A DNA stretch of 64,000 nucleotides from Caproiciproducens faecalis (GCF_019448085.1 NZ_JAGFNZ010000003.1:62001-126000), one strand, 5' to 3'. Shown: positions 25,103 to 34,028, counted from the stretch's first letter. The notes: generated by a model from the sequence alone, not told the origin. Numbers and translations: made by a program.

Positions 25103-26491
25103 CTAATGGACATTGCTGATAACGGGAAGGGAACCGGTGACCAGCCCCGTTATAATCAGGATAATAAAGATTCCGACCGCCCATTTGCCCGCTTCTTTCT
25201 GCCATTCGCCCATGTCCAGCTTCGTCATGCTGAGCAGCAGGTAAATGAATGCGGTAAGAGGACTGAGCATATGGAAGGCCTGTCCCAGCAGGGAAGCAAA
25301 ACCGATTTGGAACGAGGTAAAGCCATACTGAACACCGGTTTGCGCCAAAACGGGAAGAACGCCGTAGAAAAATCCGTCGTTTGAAAGGAAGAATCCGCCC
25401 GGCGCGGAAATCAGCGTGGTAATCAGGCACCAGTAGCGGCCGAAGGACTGCGGGATAATATGTACCAGGCTGGAAGCCAGCGCGTCGGACATACCGGAAT
25501 AAGAGAAAAGTCCCATAAATACGCCCGCGCCGACAATCATGATGACGGTTTGCAAAACATCAGCTGCACTGTCCTGAATTTTTTGCTTCTGTTCATTGAC
25601 GGTGCGGTAATTAATCACCAGAGCCAGTACGGTTGCCACCAGGAATATAAAGACCGGCTCGAAAGTCCCCGAAATCAGGAAGAACATAGCGCCGATGGTC
25701 AGTACTGTGTTGGCAATAGTCTGTTTCGTGCTGATCTGCGCTTTTTGCTCCGTCGCGTTCTGCGCGATCAGCAGCTCAATGTCTTCGTCCGACAAATGCT
25801 GAATACCAAGGCGCTTCCGCTCTTTCAGGCCAAGGTAATAGGAAACCCCAAGGACATAAAGAATCGCAATGGCCATGCCGGGCACCAGCGCAAGCAATAT
25901 TTCATTCGCGTTGATTCCTTCCAGTACGGAAATCACACGCGCGGTCGGGCCGCTCCACGGCAGCAGGTTCAGAATGGTGTTCATTAAAATCAGGATAACG
26001 CCCAGATTCATCATTTTGAGGTTCAGCTTTTTATAAATCGGAATCAGGGCCGTGCAGCAGATCAGCGTGGTGGTGGTGCCGTCGCCGCTCAAAGAAACAA
26101 TCGCCGAAATGATTCCCGTGCCCACAAGCACTTTTACCGGGTCGCCTTTTGCCAGCCTAATGACCAGTTTGGTGATCGGGTCAAACAAGCCGACATCCAG
26201 CATCAGGGAGAAGAACAGGATTGCGAAAAACAGCATAAACGCGGTGGGGGAAACCTTGGTAAGCCCTTGAACAATCCAGTCGCCCAGCAGCTTGAACTGA
26301 TCCCCAAAGGTTACGTCGCTCGCCGCCATTTTGTAAGCAGTTGCCGCGGCCTCTTTATAAAGGCCGAAAAACACTCCGATAATGGTAAAAAGAAGTGGAA
26401 TGGACACAATCGCCGCGAACGGATGCATCTTCTTTTTCATTATCAGAACCATGAAAACAATAATCATCAACCATGCCAGAACGGTAATCAT
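25103..26491 (-). CDS. CitMHS-family (citrate-type) transporter
   Basis: 462 residues with about 12 hydrophobic helices. The SLSGDGTTTTLICCTAL and NLLPWSGPTARV motifs are those of CitMHS metal-citrate/proton symporters, and the repeat inversion motif SNDGFFYGVLP near 390 is intact. As first gene of an operon with a DUF1537 kinase it probably imports the acid sugar rather than citrate. The ATG at 26491 has GGGGAG 7 nt upstream. Confidence 0.85.
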   Translation of the reverse strand: MITVLAWLMIIVFMVLIMKKKMHPFAAIVSIPLLFTIIGVFFGLYKEAAATAYKMAASDVTFGDQFKLLGDWIVQGLTKVSPTAFMLFFAILFFSLMLDVGLFDPITKLVIRLAKGDPVKVLVGTGIISAIVSLSGDGTTTTLICCTALIPIYKKLNLKMMNLGVILILMNTILNLLPWSGPTARVISVLEGINANEILLALVPGMAIAILYVLGVSYYLGLKERKRLGIQHLSDEDIELLIAQNATEQKAQISTKQTIANTVLTIGAMFFLISGTFEPVFIFLVATVLALVINYRTVNEQKQKIQDSAADVLQTVIMIVGAGVFMGLFSYSGMSDALASSLVHIIPQSFGRYWCLITTLISAPGGFFLSNDGFFYGVLPVLAQTGVQYGFTSFQIGFASLLGQAFHMLSPLTAFIYLLLSMTKLDMGEWQKEAGKWAVGIFIILIITGLVTGSLPVISNVH

Positions 26492-26590
26492 AGTTTTGCT
26501 CCCCTTTTTTAATGGCGGAATCGAACTACCCGCCATTTTTAATCTTTTGACAAATTAACTGCACATTTCCGGAAATTATTGTGTGAATTT

Positions 26591-26619
26591 ATTATATCCG
26601 GTCTTGTCCGTGAAGTAAA
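26591..26619 (-). promoter_or_regulatory. Predicted promoter of the acid-sugar operon
   Basis: Minus strand: TTTACT, 17-nt spacer, TATAAT. The poor -35 suits an activator-dependent promoter. Predicted start near 26584, about 90 bp before the transporter ATG. Confidence 0.55.
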
Positions 26620-26641
26620 ATTGTAGTATATTATGAAATAA

Positions 26642-26658
26642 CATTCCATTTTGGAATG
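26642..26658. promoter_or_regulatory. LysR-type operator (T-N11-A palindrome)
   Basis: CATTCCA-TTT-TGGAATG, a perfect 7-bp inverted repeat containing the LysR-type T-N11-A box. It is centred about 66 bp upstream of the predicted start of the transporter operon, the classic LysR recognition-site position, and 49 bp before the lysR ATG. Confidence 0.75.
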
Positions 26659-26698
26659 CTCTGTCTGCCTGCAAGGTATCCGAAAGGAAGGAATCGCC

Positions 26699-27565
26699 AT
26701 GAAAGAATCGGACTGGAAGATTATTGATGCCCTGTCCCGCACGCCCAATATTACACAGACGGCGGAAAATCTTTTTATGACGCAGCCCACGCTTTCCAAA
26801 AGGCTTCAGCATATTGAGGAAGAGCTGGGGGTGCAGATTGTGGTGCGGTTCCCGAAAGGCGTTGTGTTTACTCCGGAGGGGGAATATCTTGCCGCGGAGG
26901 CACGCAGGCTGACCGATCAGTTCGATACGATCCGGAAAAACCTGCTGCGCATCGGCGACGGGGAATCCGGCACCATTCAGCTTGGCATGACGAACGCGTT
27001 TGCCCGTTCGATTCTGCCGCAGTTTCTGAATCAGTACAAGCAGCTGCATCCCAATGTTTATATTGATATTTCCACAGATGTCAGCACCGTTGTGGTCAGC
27101 CTGCTGGAACAGTACCGGATTCATGTGGGTTTTATCCGCGGAGAATTGGGAAAGGATTTTGAAAGGCACCTGATTTCCGTTGACCAGGCCTGTCTGGCCA
27201 GCAAGTCGGAAGTGACGCTGGAGGACCTGCCCCATATTCCGCAGATTCATTATCTGGCGGACCCGTTTGCGCAGAAGCTTCTGGAGCAGTGGTGGTACGA
27301 CCGTTTCACGGTGCCGCCGTTAGTCGGGATGCACGCAAACCATGGGGATACCTGCCGGGAAATGGTTTTGAACGGCCTTGGATATGGAATCTTCCTGTCC
27401 CCCGGCTTTATTGACCATGACGCCAACCTGTTTAAGATGCCGCTTTTTTACCGGGACGGCACCCCCTTTACCCGCAAATCCTGGATTATCTGGCGAAAGG
27501 ACTCTTATGAACTGCCCGTGATTAAGAAATTTATCGATTTTATGCGGGAAAATATTCATGTTTAA
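26699..27565 (+). CDS. LysR-family regulator of the acid-sugar operon
   Basis: 288 residues. N-terminal winged helix (DWKIIDALSRTPNITQTAENLFMTQPTLSKRLQHIEEELG, quoted in part below: TQPTLSKRLQHIEEELG) and a periplasmic-binding-like effector domain from about 90. It is divergent from the CitMHS operon with a palindromic site between them, so it probably activates that operon on binding the acid sugar or its catabolite and represses itself. AAGGAAGG precedes the ATG at 26699. Confidence 0.88.
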   Translation: MKESDWKIIDALSRTPNITQTAENLFMTQPTLSKRLQHIEEELGVQIVVRFPKGVVFTPEGEYLAAEARRLTDQFDTIRKNLLRIGDGESGTIQLGMTNAFARSILPQFLNQYKQLHPNVYIDISTDVSTVVVSLLEQYRIHVGFIRGELGKDFERHLISVDQACLASKSEVTLEDLPHIPQIHYLADPFAQKLLEQWWYDRFTVPPLVGMHANHGDTCREMVLNGLGYGIFLSPGFIDHDANLFKMPLFYRDGTPFTRKSWIIWRKDSYELPVIKKFIDFMRENIHV

Positions 27566-27592
27566 AGGCCATGCGTTTCGCGTGGCCTTTTC
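27564..27592 (+). terminator. Terminator after lysR
   Basis: AAGGCCATGCG-TTT-CGCGTGGCCTTTT, an 11-bp stem (one G-T pair), beginning at the lysR stop codon. Confidence 0.75.
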
Positions 27593-27766
27593 TGATGCCT
27601 GCCTTTCCAAACGGATGGTTTCTTTGCAAAAACCCGGTCAAATACAAGAATTGACAAGCGCAGGAGCGAGCATACTAAACGAAACATAGAGAAAAAAGCT
27701 GACAAATACGGTGCCAATCAGCGGGACGGAAAAGTAAAAGATTCGGTGCCGGCGGGAGGAGGACAT

Positions 27767-28978
27767 ATGATAAAGATTACGCGGGGACTGAGCATCATGC
27801 TGGCGCTCGGCTTGTGCGGAGCTTTTGCGGTTTTCAGTTCCACCATTTCAAAATCACCGATTCTGCCGGTTTTTGCAAAGAGTCTGGGCGCAAACGGCGC
27901 TCAAATCGGCTGGATTGCCTCTGCGTCCACCCTGCCGGGAATTCTGGTGAGCTATCTTGCCGGAGATCTGGCCGACCGGTTCGGGTATCAAAAAATTCTG
28001 ACCGGCTCGCTGATTGTTTTTGCGAGCGCGCCGTTTGCCTATTTTCTGGTGGTCAATCCGGTGGGGCTGGCGGGGGTGCGTTTTTACCACGGGTTTGCAA
28101 CCGCCGCTTTCGACCCGGTGGCCATGGCCGCAATTGCGGCCTTCAGCCGGAACAACACCGGGCAGAATCTGTCCCTTTACACTTCCGCCACCCTGGTGGG
28201 GCGGGCGCTGGCGCCGACCGTGGGCGGTGCGGCGTATGAGTACGGAGGAATTCCGGCGGTGTATGGAATCGCGGGCGGCGCCGGGATTCTGGCGCTGGCC
28301 TGCGCGCTTTGGTTTTTCCATAAAAATAAAAACATACAACAAACCAAGAAAGAAATTCAACAGGAAAAAACCAAAATCGAAAAAACTGCGTTCCTGAAAA
28401 AGCTGTGGAACATGCTGCGCTACCGGCCGCTGCTTTTGGTGGGGATTTTGAATGCCTGCGCATATTTTGCTTACAGCGCGTTTGAAATGATCTTTCCCCT
28501 GTACGCCAGACAACTGGGAATGTCCACCGGACAGATCGGCTTCGTGCTGGGCGCCCAGCTGGTGGGGATGATCCTGCTCAAACCGGCGTTCGGCCGGGTG
28601 TCCGACCGTGTGGGCCGCCTGCCGCTGATGGCGGCGGGGCTTTTTGTCTGTGCGGGCAGTTTTTTTCTGCTGGCTGCCGTCAGCAAGGTTCTGATTGTGA
28701 TTCCTCTCGTTGTGGTTTACGGTCTGGGCTTTGCCCTGATTACGTCCGGAACCAACGCGCTGGCGGCGGATGTGGCGCAGAAAGGGCAGCTTGGCGCGTC
28801 GCTGGGCGTAATGAGTACGCTGATGGACGTCGGTCAAACCCTTGGCCCTCCGGCAATCGGGGCGGTCAGCGACCGGTACAGCTATACAGCGGGAATCGGC
28901 ACGCTGGGCGGCATTTTGCTGCTGGCGGCGGCGGGATGCGTTTTCGCGCTTCTCCGTCAGCGGAAAAATCCGGTTTAA
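27767..28978 (+). CDS. MFS transporter (drug/metabolite efflux type)
   Basis: 403 residues, about 12 membrane helices with a Lys/Gln-rich central loop (about 190-215). The MFS loop motif DLADRFGYQKIL lies near residue 65 and FGRVSDRVGRLPLM near 275. It stands alone after the lysR terminator; GGAGGAGG precedes the ATG at 27767. TTGACA occurs at 27651 but no convincing -10 follows. The substrate cannot be deduced; resemblance is to multidrug-type exporters. Confidence 0.85.
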   Translation: MIKITRGLSIMLALGLCGAFAVFSSTISKSPILPVFAKSLGANGAQIGWIASASTLPGILVSYLAGDLADRFGYQKILTGSLIVFASAPFAYFLVVNPVGLAGVRFYHGFATAAFDPVAMAAIAAFSRNNTGQNLSLYTSATLVGRALAPTVGGAAYEYGGIPAVYGIAGGAGILALACALWFFHKNKNIQQTKKEIQQEKTKIEKTAFLKKLWNMLRYRPLLLVGILNACAYFAYSAFEMIFPLYARQLGMSTGQIGFVLGAQLVGMILLKPAFGRVSDRVGRLPLMAAGLFVCAGSFFLLAAVSKVLIVIPLVVVYGLGFALITSGTNALAADVAQKGQLGASLGVMSTLMDVGQTLGPPAIGAVSDRYSYTAGIGTLGGILLLAAAGCVFALLRQRKNPV

Positions 28979-29023
28979 TTCGCGCGCATGTCCTGCCTGT
29001 CTTTTTGCTCTTCCCCTTTTTTC

Positions 29024-29052
29024 TTGACGGTCACGAAAAGTTACGGTATCAT
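29024..29052 (+). promoter_or_regulatory. Sigma-A promoter of the leader peptide/MFS gene
   Basis: TTGACG, 17-nt spacer, TATCAT. It gives a leader RNA of about 150 nt before the pump gene, containing the small peptide frame. Confidence 0.75.
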
Positions 29053-29104
29053 ATCATAGAGAGATCGGTAATGGAGCCGAAAAGTTTACGCAGGAGGAAA
29101 ATTC

Positions 29105-29164
29105 ATGAGTATGTCAGGCTTTTGCAGAATGATGACGCTACACCCAAACGGATTTCTTCACTGA
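29105..29164 (+). CDS. Putative 19-residue leader peptide
   Basis: MSMSGFCRMMTLHPNGFLH, with an AGGAGGAAAA ribosome site 5-6 nt before its ATG, much stronger than that of the pump gene 44 nt after its stop. The length, position between promoter and efflux gene, and strong ribosome site fit a translational or transcriptional attenuator responding to ribosome stalling by an antibiotic. AATGAT inside the peptide frame can pair with ATCATT near 29185. A 41-codon frame starting at 29071 overlaps it and has no comparable ribosome site. Confidence 0.55.
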   Translation: MSMSGFCRMMTLHPNGFLH

Positions 29165-29208
29165 AATACCGGTATGAGAAAATAATCATTTTGTAAAGGA
29201 TTTATGTG

Positions 29209-30423
29209 ATGCAACAGCATTGGAAAAAGAATATTGTTCTGTTTTTGGCAAGCCAGACGGTTTCCCTGTTGGGCTCGTCTCTGGTTCAGTATGCCATTAT
29301 GTGGTATATTACCCTGCAGACAAAGTCGGGCGTTATGATGATGATCTCCATTCTCTGCGGCTTTGTCCCCACTTTTTTGCTTTCCCCCTTTGCGGGTGTC
29401 TGGGCGGACCGCTACAACCGGAAAATCCTGATCGCCCTGTCGGACTCCTTCATTGCGCTGTCCACACTTGTCATGGCGGTTTTGTTTCTGATTGGGTACA
29501 AAGAGATGTGGCTTCTGTTTTTCATTTCGGCGGTGCGCGCGCTGGGTTCCGCGGTGCAGACGCCGAGCGTGGGTGCGTTTCTGCCGCAGCTGGTTCCGGT
29601 GGAGAAGCTGACGCGGGTCAACGGACTGAACTCCAGCATTCAGTCGGCCATCATGCTGCTTTCGCCCATTCTCAGCGGTGCGCTGATGTCGGCCGCGCCG
29701 ATTGAAACCATCTTTTTTATTGATGTGGGAACCGCTGCGGTCGGCGTTTTCACCCTGCTGTTTTTTCTTCGCGTTCCTGTGCAGGAAGGCGGCGCGGCAC
29801 CCGAAAGCTCCGGATATTTTGAAGGCCTGCGGCTGGGTTTTTCCTATATTGGCACGCATCCGTACTTAAAAAAGTTTTTCCTCTTTTTCGCCCTCTTTAC
29901 TTTTCTGGCGGCGCCGGCAGCTTTTCTGACCCCGCTGCAGGTTACCCGCAGTTTTGGGAGCGAGGTCTGGTACCTTACCGCCATTGAAATTGCTTTTTCA
30001 CTCGGAATGATGCTGGGCGGACTGCTGATGGCCTCTTGGGGCGGACTCAAAAACCGGGTACATACCATGGCGCTTTCCAGCTTTGTGACCGGCGTCGGGG
30101 TGCTTTTTCTGGGCGTCGTTGGGGATTTCAGGGTTTATCTGGTACTGATGGGTCTTGTCGGATTCGTCATGCCCGTGTTTGACACGCCGTCTACCGTCCT
30201 GCTTCAGGAAAAGGTGGAACCGGAGTACCTTGGACGCGTGTTCGGAGTGCTGACCATGATTACCAGCATGAGCATGCCTTTGGGAATGCTTTTGTTCGGG
30301 CCCATGTCGGACTGGATTAAAATTGAATGGATGCTGGTTGTCACCGGCGTGCTGATTTTCGCGGAGGGATTTTTCCTCATTTACAGCAAAACGCTGGTGG
30401 AGGCGGGCGCACAATCGGCCTGA
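29209..30423 (+). CDS. MFS efflux transporter (MefA/MFS_3-like)
   Basis: 404 residues with about 12 helices. The N-terminal QHWKKNIVLFLASQTVSLLGSSLVQYA and the loop FAGVWADRYNRK place it in the MFS_3 group that includes macrolide (Mef) and siderophore exporters (the first segment is longer in the protein). ATG at 29209 with AAAGGA 8 nt upstream; a GTG at 29206 is possible. It is preceded by the leader peptide, which suggests drug-inducible expression, and followed by a terminator. Confidence 0.85.
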   Translation: MQQHWKKNIVLFLASQTVSLLGSSLVQYAIMWYITLQTKSGVMMMISILCGFVPTFLLSPFAGVWADRYNRKILIALSDSFIALSTLVMAVLFLIGYKEMWLLFFISAVRALGSAVQTPSVGAFLPQLVPVEKLTRVNGLNSSIQSAIMLLSPILSGALMSAAPIETIFFIDVGTAAVGVFTLLFFLRVPVQEGGAAPESSGYFEGLRLGFSYIGTHPYLKKFFLFFALFTFLAAPAAFLTPLQVTRSFGSEVWYLTAIEIAFSLGMMLGGLLMASWGGLKNRVHTMALSSFVTGVGVLFLGVVGDFRVYLVLMGLVGFVMPVFDTPSTVLLQEKVEPEYLGRVFGVLTMITSMSMPLGMLLFGPMSDWIKIEWMLVVTGVLIFAEGFFLIYSKTLVEAGAQSA

Positions 30424-30448
30424 ACCGGCAACGGAACCCAATCAAACG

Positions 30449-30482
30449 AGCGCATATCCTGAAAAGGGTATGCGCTTTTTCG
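30449..30482 (+). terminator. Terminator after the MFS pump gene
   Basis: AGCGCATATCC paired with GGGTATGCGCT (one G-T pair), loop TGAAAA-type, followed by TTTTTC. Confidence 0.8.
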
Positions 30483-30535
30483 CGTTCGGAACCGAATGAA
30501 AATGAATGCTTTTACCAAAAAATTACAGCATCTAT

Positions 30536-30565
30536 TTGACAGAATTGATGACTTTATGATATTAT
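30536..30565 (+). promoter_or_regulatory. Sigma-A promoter of the osmolyte importer
   Basis: TTGACA, 18-nt spacer, TATTAT; about 75 bp before the ATPase ATG. Confidence 0.7.
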
Positions 30566-30640
30566 AGAAATCTAAGAAGCAATCTATAAAATTTATGAAG
30601 TTGTTTCTTGTCGGATTATGAGCGGAAAAGGAGGGCATTT

Positions 30641-31762
30641 ATGATTGAATATAAAAATGTCAGCAAGTCTTACGGAAAACAAAAAGTTGTGAAAGATTTA
30701 AGCCTTAAAATACCCGACGGTGAGTTTGTCGTACTGATCGGCCCTTCCGGCTGCGGAAAGACGACAACGCTGAAAATGCTGAACCGCCTGATCGAGATGG
30801 ATTCGGGCAGCATCAGCATCGACGGAAAAAATATTATGGAGATGAATCCCGAAAAGCTGCGCAGCCACATCGGCTATGTCATTCAGCAGATCGGCCTTTT
30901 CCCCAATATGACGGTGGAAGAGAACATCTGTGTGGTGCCGCGCCTGCTGAAATGGGACAAGGAAAAAAGTCGCCGGAGGGCAAAAGAGCTTTTAGAGCTG
31001 GTCAATATGCCGTATGAAACCTACGCGCATAAATACCCGAACGAAATGAGCGGCGGGCAGCAGCAGAGGATCGGCGTGCTTCGCGCACTGGCGGCGGAAC
31101 CGCCCATTATCCTGATGGATGAGCCGTTCGGCGCGCTGGACCCGATTACAAGGGACTCCCTGCAGGATGAAGTTAAGTCCCTGCAGCAGCGGCTGGGCAA
31201 GACCGTCATCTTTGTTACCCACGACATGGACGAGGCTTTGAAAATGGCGGACACGGTCGTGTTTATGAGCGAGGGTCAGATTTTGCAGGCGGATACTCCG
31301 GAAGGAATTCTCCGCGCGCCGGCCAACGATACCGTGCGGGAGTTTATGGGCAAGCATGTACATAATTTTTCTCAGAATCAGCTGGCGTGTTCCGATCTGA
31401 TGAAAACCAACGTGGCAAAGGTCACACAGGACAGAAAGACGCTGGAATGCGTCAATATGATGAGCCGCAGGGAAATTGACTCCCTTGTTGTGGTGGATCA
31501 GCAGGAGCGCTATTTGGGCGTACTGCTGATTGAAACCGTGAACGAGCGCGGGAAAGCGGGAGACTCTATCAAAGATCTGATTACCGTGGATTTCCCGACC
31601 GTTACGCCCGACACTCCGGCAAAGACTGCCTTTGACATCATCAGCGGCCAGCGGGCGGAATACGTTGTTGTGCTGACCGATGACAAAAAAGTGGCCGGCA
31701 TCATCACCAAAACCAGCATGTCAAAGGCGTTGGCAAGCGTAGTTTGGGGGGATGGGCAATGA
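30641..31762 (+). CDS. opuCA: Glycine betaine/carnitine/choline ABC importer ATPase with CBS domains
   Basis: 373 residues. Walker A GPSGCGKTT, signature MSGGQQQRIGVLRAL, Walker B PIILMDEPFGALD, then two CBS domains (about 255-370) that in OpuCA/OpuA sense ionic strength or c-di-AMP. AAAAGGAGGGC precedes the ATG. Stop and next start overlap as ATGA. Choice between OpuB and OpuC is not possible; symbol given for the family. Confidence 0.88.
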   Translation: MIEYKNVSKSYGKQKVVKDLSLKIPDGEFVVLIGPSGCGKTTTLKMLNRLIEMDSGSISIDGKNIMEMNPEKLRSHIGYVIQQIGLFPNMTVEENICVVPRLLKWDKEKSRRRAKELLELVNMPYETYAHKYPNEMSGGQQQRIGVLRALAAEPPIILMDEPFGALDPITRDSLQDEVKSLQQRLGKTVIFVTHDMDEALKMADTVVFMSEGQILQADTPEGILRAPANDTVREFMGKHVHNFSQNQLACSDLMKTNVAKVTQDRKTLECVNMMSRREIDSLVVVDQQERYLGVLLIETVNERGKAGDSIKDLITVDFPTVTPDTPAKTAFDIISGQRAEYVVVLTDDKKVAGIITKTSMSKALASVVWGDGQ

Positions 31763-32397
31763 GTAATTTTTTCCGTCTTTACGGAGAGAAACTCCTGAAT
31801 GCCATCGGCACCCATCTGTTCTACGTTCTGATTTCCGTTTCCATTGGATTTGTGATTGCGCTGTTTCTGGGTATTCTGCTTTCCAGAGTCCCCAAAATTT
31901 CCAAATATGTACTGCCGGTTCTTTCTGTGGTACAGACGATTCCCGGCATTGTCTTTATCGGTATTTTGTTTCTGTATCTCGGTATGGTGCCCGCCACCGT
32001 GCTGGCCGCGCTCTCCATTTACGCAATCTTCCCGGTGCTGAAAAACACCTATACAGGGCTGATCGGCGTTTCGGAGCAGTACAAGGAAGCGGCGAAGGGC
32101 TGCGGGATGTCTTCCCTGCAGTCGCTGCTGCGGGTGGAGTTGCCGCTGGCGCTGCCGGCGATTATCGGCGGACTGAGAATGTCCACCGTCTATATTGTCA
32201 GCTGGGCAGTGCTGGCCTCTATGATCGGTCTGGGCGGTCTGGGGGACTTTATCTATATCGGCGTCAGTACGAACAACAACACGCTGATTATCGCAGGGGC
32301 GGTTCCGGCCGCCATTCTGGCGGTGGGGCTGGGGCTCCTGATTGACTGTTTCCAGAAGAAGGCCGTCCCGAAGGGATTGAGGAGGGATGCCAAATGA
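31759..32397 (+). CDS. opuCB: Osmolyte ABC importer permease
   Basis: 212 residues, about 6 helices, with the EAA docking loop YKEAAKGCGMSSLQSLLRVELPLALP and the GLGGLGDFIY end helix typical of OpuCB/OpuBB. It overlaps the ATPase and the next permease by 4 bp each, so the three are translationally coupled. Confidence 0.88.
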   Translation: MSNFFRLYGEKLLNAIGTHLFYVLISVSIGFVIALFLGILLSRVPKISKYVLPVLSVVQTIPGIVFIGILFLYLGMVPATVLAALSIYAIFPVLKNTYTGLIGVSEQYKEAAKGCGMSSLQSLLRVELPLALPAIIGGLRMSTVYIVSWAVLASMIGLGGLGDFIYIGVSTNNNTLIIAGAVPAAILAVGLGLLIDCFQKKAVPKGLRRDAK

Positions 32398-33005
32398 ATG
32401 GAACGATGATTTTGGAACATCTTTACATTGTTTTGCTGTCCGTGGCCTTTACCGTTGTCATCGGGCTGCCGCTCGGAGTGCTGGCATACATGAAAAAATC
32501 GGTGCGAGCGGCGGTTTTATGGACAGTGGATATTCTGCAGACCGTACCCGCGCTGGCCCTGCTCGGTATGATTATGGTTTTTCTGGGCGCGGGCAAGCCG
32601 ACGGTGATGATCGGGCTGGTGCTGTATTCCCTGCTGCCGGTTGTGCACAACACCTATCTCGGCCTCAGCGATATTGAACCCGCCATTAAGGAAGCCGCCG
32701 ACGGCATGGGGATGAGCCGAACTTACCGGCTGCTCCATGTGGAAATCCCCATTGCCTTTCCGGTGATCTTTACCGGCATCCGGATTGCCACCGTGACGTC
32801 CATCGGCGTAGCCGTCTTTGCCACTTTTGTGGGCGGCGGCGGATTGGGGTCCATTATCTACCGCGGCATCCATATTCAGAACATGCAGCTGATTCTGTCC
32901 GGCACCCTGTCGCTGATGGCAATGGCCGTGCTGTTTGACAGCGGGATGGCATACATCGAAAAGCGGCTGTACCGCCGTGGTACTGTAAAAAGCGATAAAC
33001 ATTAA
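32394..33005 (+). CDS. opuCD: Osmolyte ABC importer permease
   Basis: 203 residues, about 5-6 helices, EAA loop IKEAADGMGMSRTYRLLHVEIPIAFP and a GGGGLGSIIYRG segment. Paralogue of the preceding permease; the two form a heterodimeric channel. 34 bp before the binding protein gene. Confidence 0.88.
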   Translation: MNGTMILEHLYIVLLSVAFTVVIGLPLGVLAYMKKSVRAAVLWTVDILQTVPALALLGMIMVFLGAGKPTVMIGLVLYSLLPVVHNTYLGLSDIEPAIKEAADGMGMSRTYRLLHVEIPIAFPVIFTGIRIATVTSIGVAVFATFVGGGGLGSIIYRGIHIQNMQLILSGTLSLMAMAVLFDSGMAYIEKRLYRRGTVKSDKH

Positions 33006-33038
33006 AATATAAAAATAAAAGAAAAGAGGGAGAAACTT

Positions 33039-33953
33039 ATGAAAAAAATCATCGCCGTTATGATGAGCCTGATTCTGGCACTGTCCGCCGCGGGCTGTGG
33101 TTCGGGGAAGAGCGGCGGGAACGAGATCGTCATTATGGACGGTCAGTTTTCCGAAATGAAGCTGATTCACCGGATGGTAAAGCTGCTGGTGGAACAGGAC
33201 ACCGACGCCAAGGTCGTTATTAAGGACGAGGTCTCCCCCGTCAACGGCTTCAACGAGCTGGTCAAGGGCAGCTGCGACCTGATGAACAGCTACGACGGCA
33301 CGCTGCTTACCACCTATCTGAAGCTGGACACCAAAGATATCCCCGAAGGACAGACCCTCTATGATTTTGCCAATGAAACCGCGCTGAAAGAAAAGAAGGT
33401 TTCTCTTCTGGATAAGCTCGGCATCAACAATACCTATGCGATTGCCGTTCCGCAGAAGATTGCGGATCAGTACAAGCTGGAAACCATCAGCGACCTTGTG
33501 CCGGTGGCCGACAAGCTGGTTTTCGGCGCGGAGCATGAATTTTTCAGCGAAGAAGGCAGTATGAAGTTCAACCCGTTCGTCAAATTCTACGGGCTGAATT
33601 TTAAGGAAAGCAAGCCGGTCGACCTCGGGCTGAAGTACTCCGCGGTGGAAAACGGAAACATTGACGTGACCGAAGTTTACGCCACCGACGGCCTGAACAA
33701 AAAGGCGCAGCTGAAGGTGCTCAAGGACGACAAAAATTTCTTCCCGGAGTACAACGGCGCGCTGCTCGTTCGCTCCGACCTATTTGAGCGGTTCAAGGAT
33801 ACGGCGCCCAACCTCAAAGAAACGCTGAACAAGCTCGGCGGCATCTTTGACAACGAAACCATGGTCAACCTGACCTACGCGGTCGATGTAGAAGGAAAGA
33901 GCGTGGATGATGTCGCGAAACAGTTCCTGCAGGAAAAGGGACTGCTCAAATAA
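33039..33953 (+). CDS. opuCC: Osmolyte-binding lipoprotein (OpuAC/OpuCC-like)
   Basis: 304 residues. Signal peptide with lipobox SAAGC (Cys about residue 20), then an OpuAC-type binding domain starting EIVIMDGQFSEMKL. Delivers glycine betaine, carnitine or choline to the permeases. GGGAG precedes the ATG; terminator follows. Ligand-cage aromatic residues were not mapped, so the exact ligand is open. Confidence 0.85.
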   Translation: MKKIIAVMMSLILALSAAGCGSGKSGGNEIVIMDGQFSEMKLIHRMVKLLVEQDTDAKVVIKDEVSPVNGFNELVKGSCDLMNSYDGTLLTTYLKLDTKDIPEGQTLYDFANETALKEKKVSLLDKLGINNTYAIAVPQKIADQYKLETISDLVPVADKLVFGAEHEFFSEEGSMKFNPFVKFYGLNFKESKPVDLGLKYSAVENGNIDVTEVYATDGLNKKAQLKVLKDDKNFFPEYNGALLVRSDLFERFKDTAPNLKETLNKLGGIFDNETMVNLTYAVDVEGKSVDDVAKQFLQEKGLLK

Positions 33954-33979
33954 TTTATACGAAAATTCACCATCTTAAA

Positions 33980-34018
33980 AAAGACCCGAACCGGCTTTTC
34001 AGCCCGTTCGGGTCTTTG
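33980..34018. terminator. Terminator between opu operon and busR-like gene
   Basis: AAAGACCCGAAC with its complement GTTCGGGTCTTT, 12-bp stem, loop of about 14 nt; convergent genes on both sides, poly-A before and TTT after the stem suit both directions. Confidence 0.8.
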
Positions 34019-34028
34019 CATGTCCTGT

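Noticed and set aside
29071-29196. A 41-codon frame ahead of the MFS pump
   Set aside because: It overlaps the better supported 19-residue leader frame and has no comparable ribosome site.
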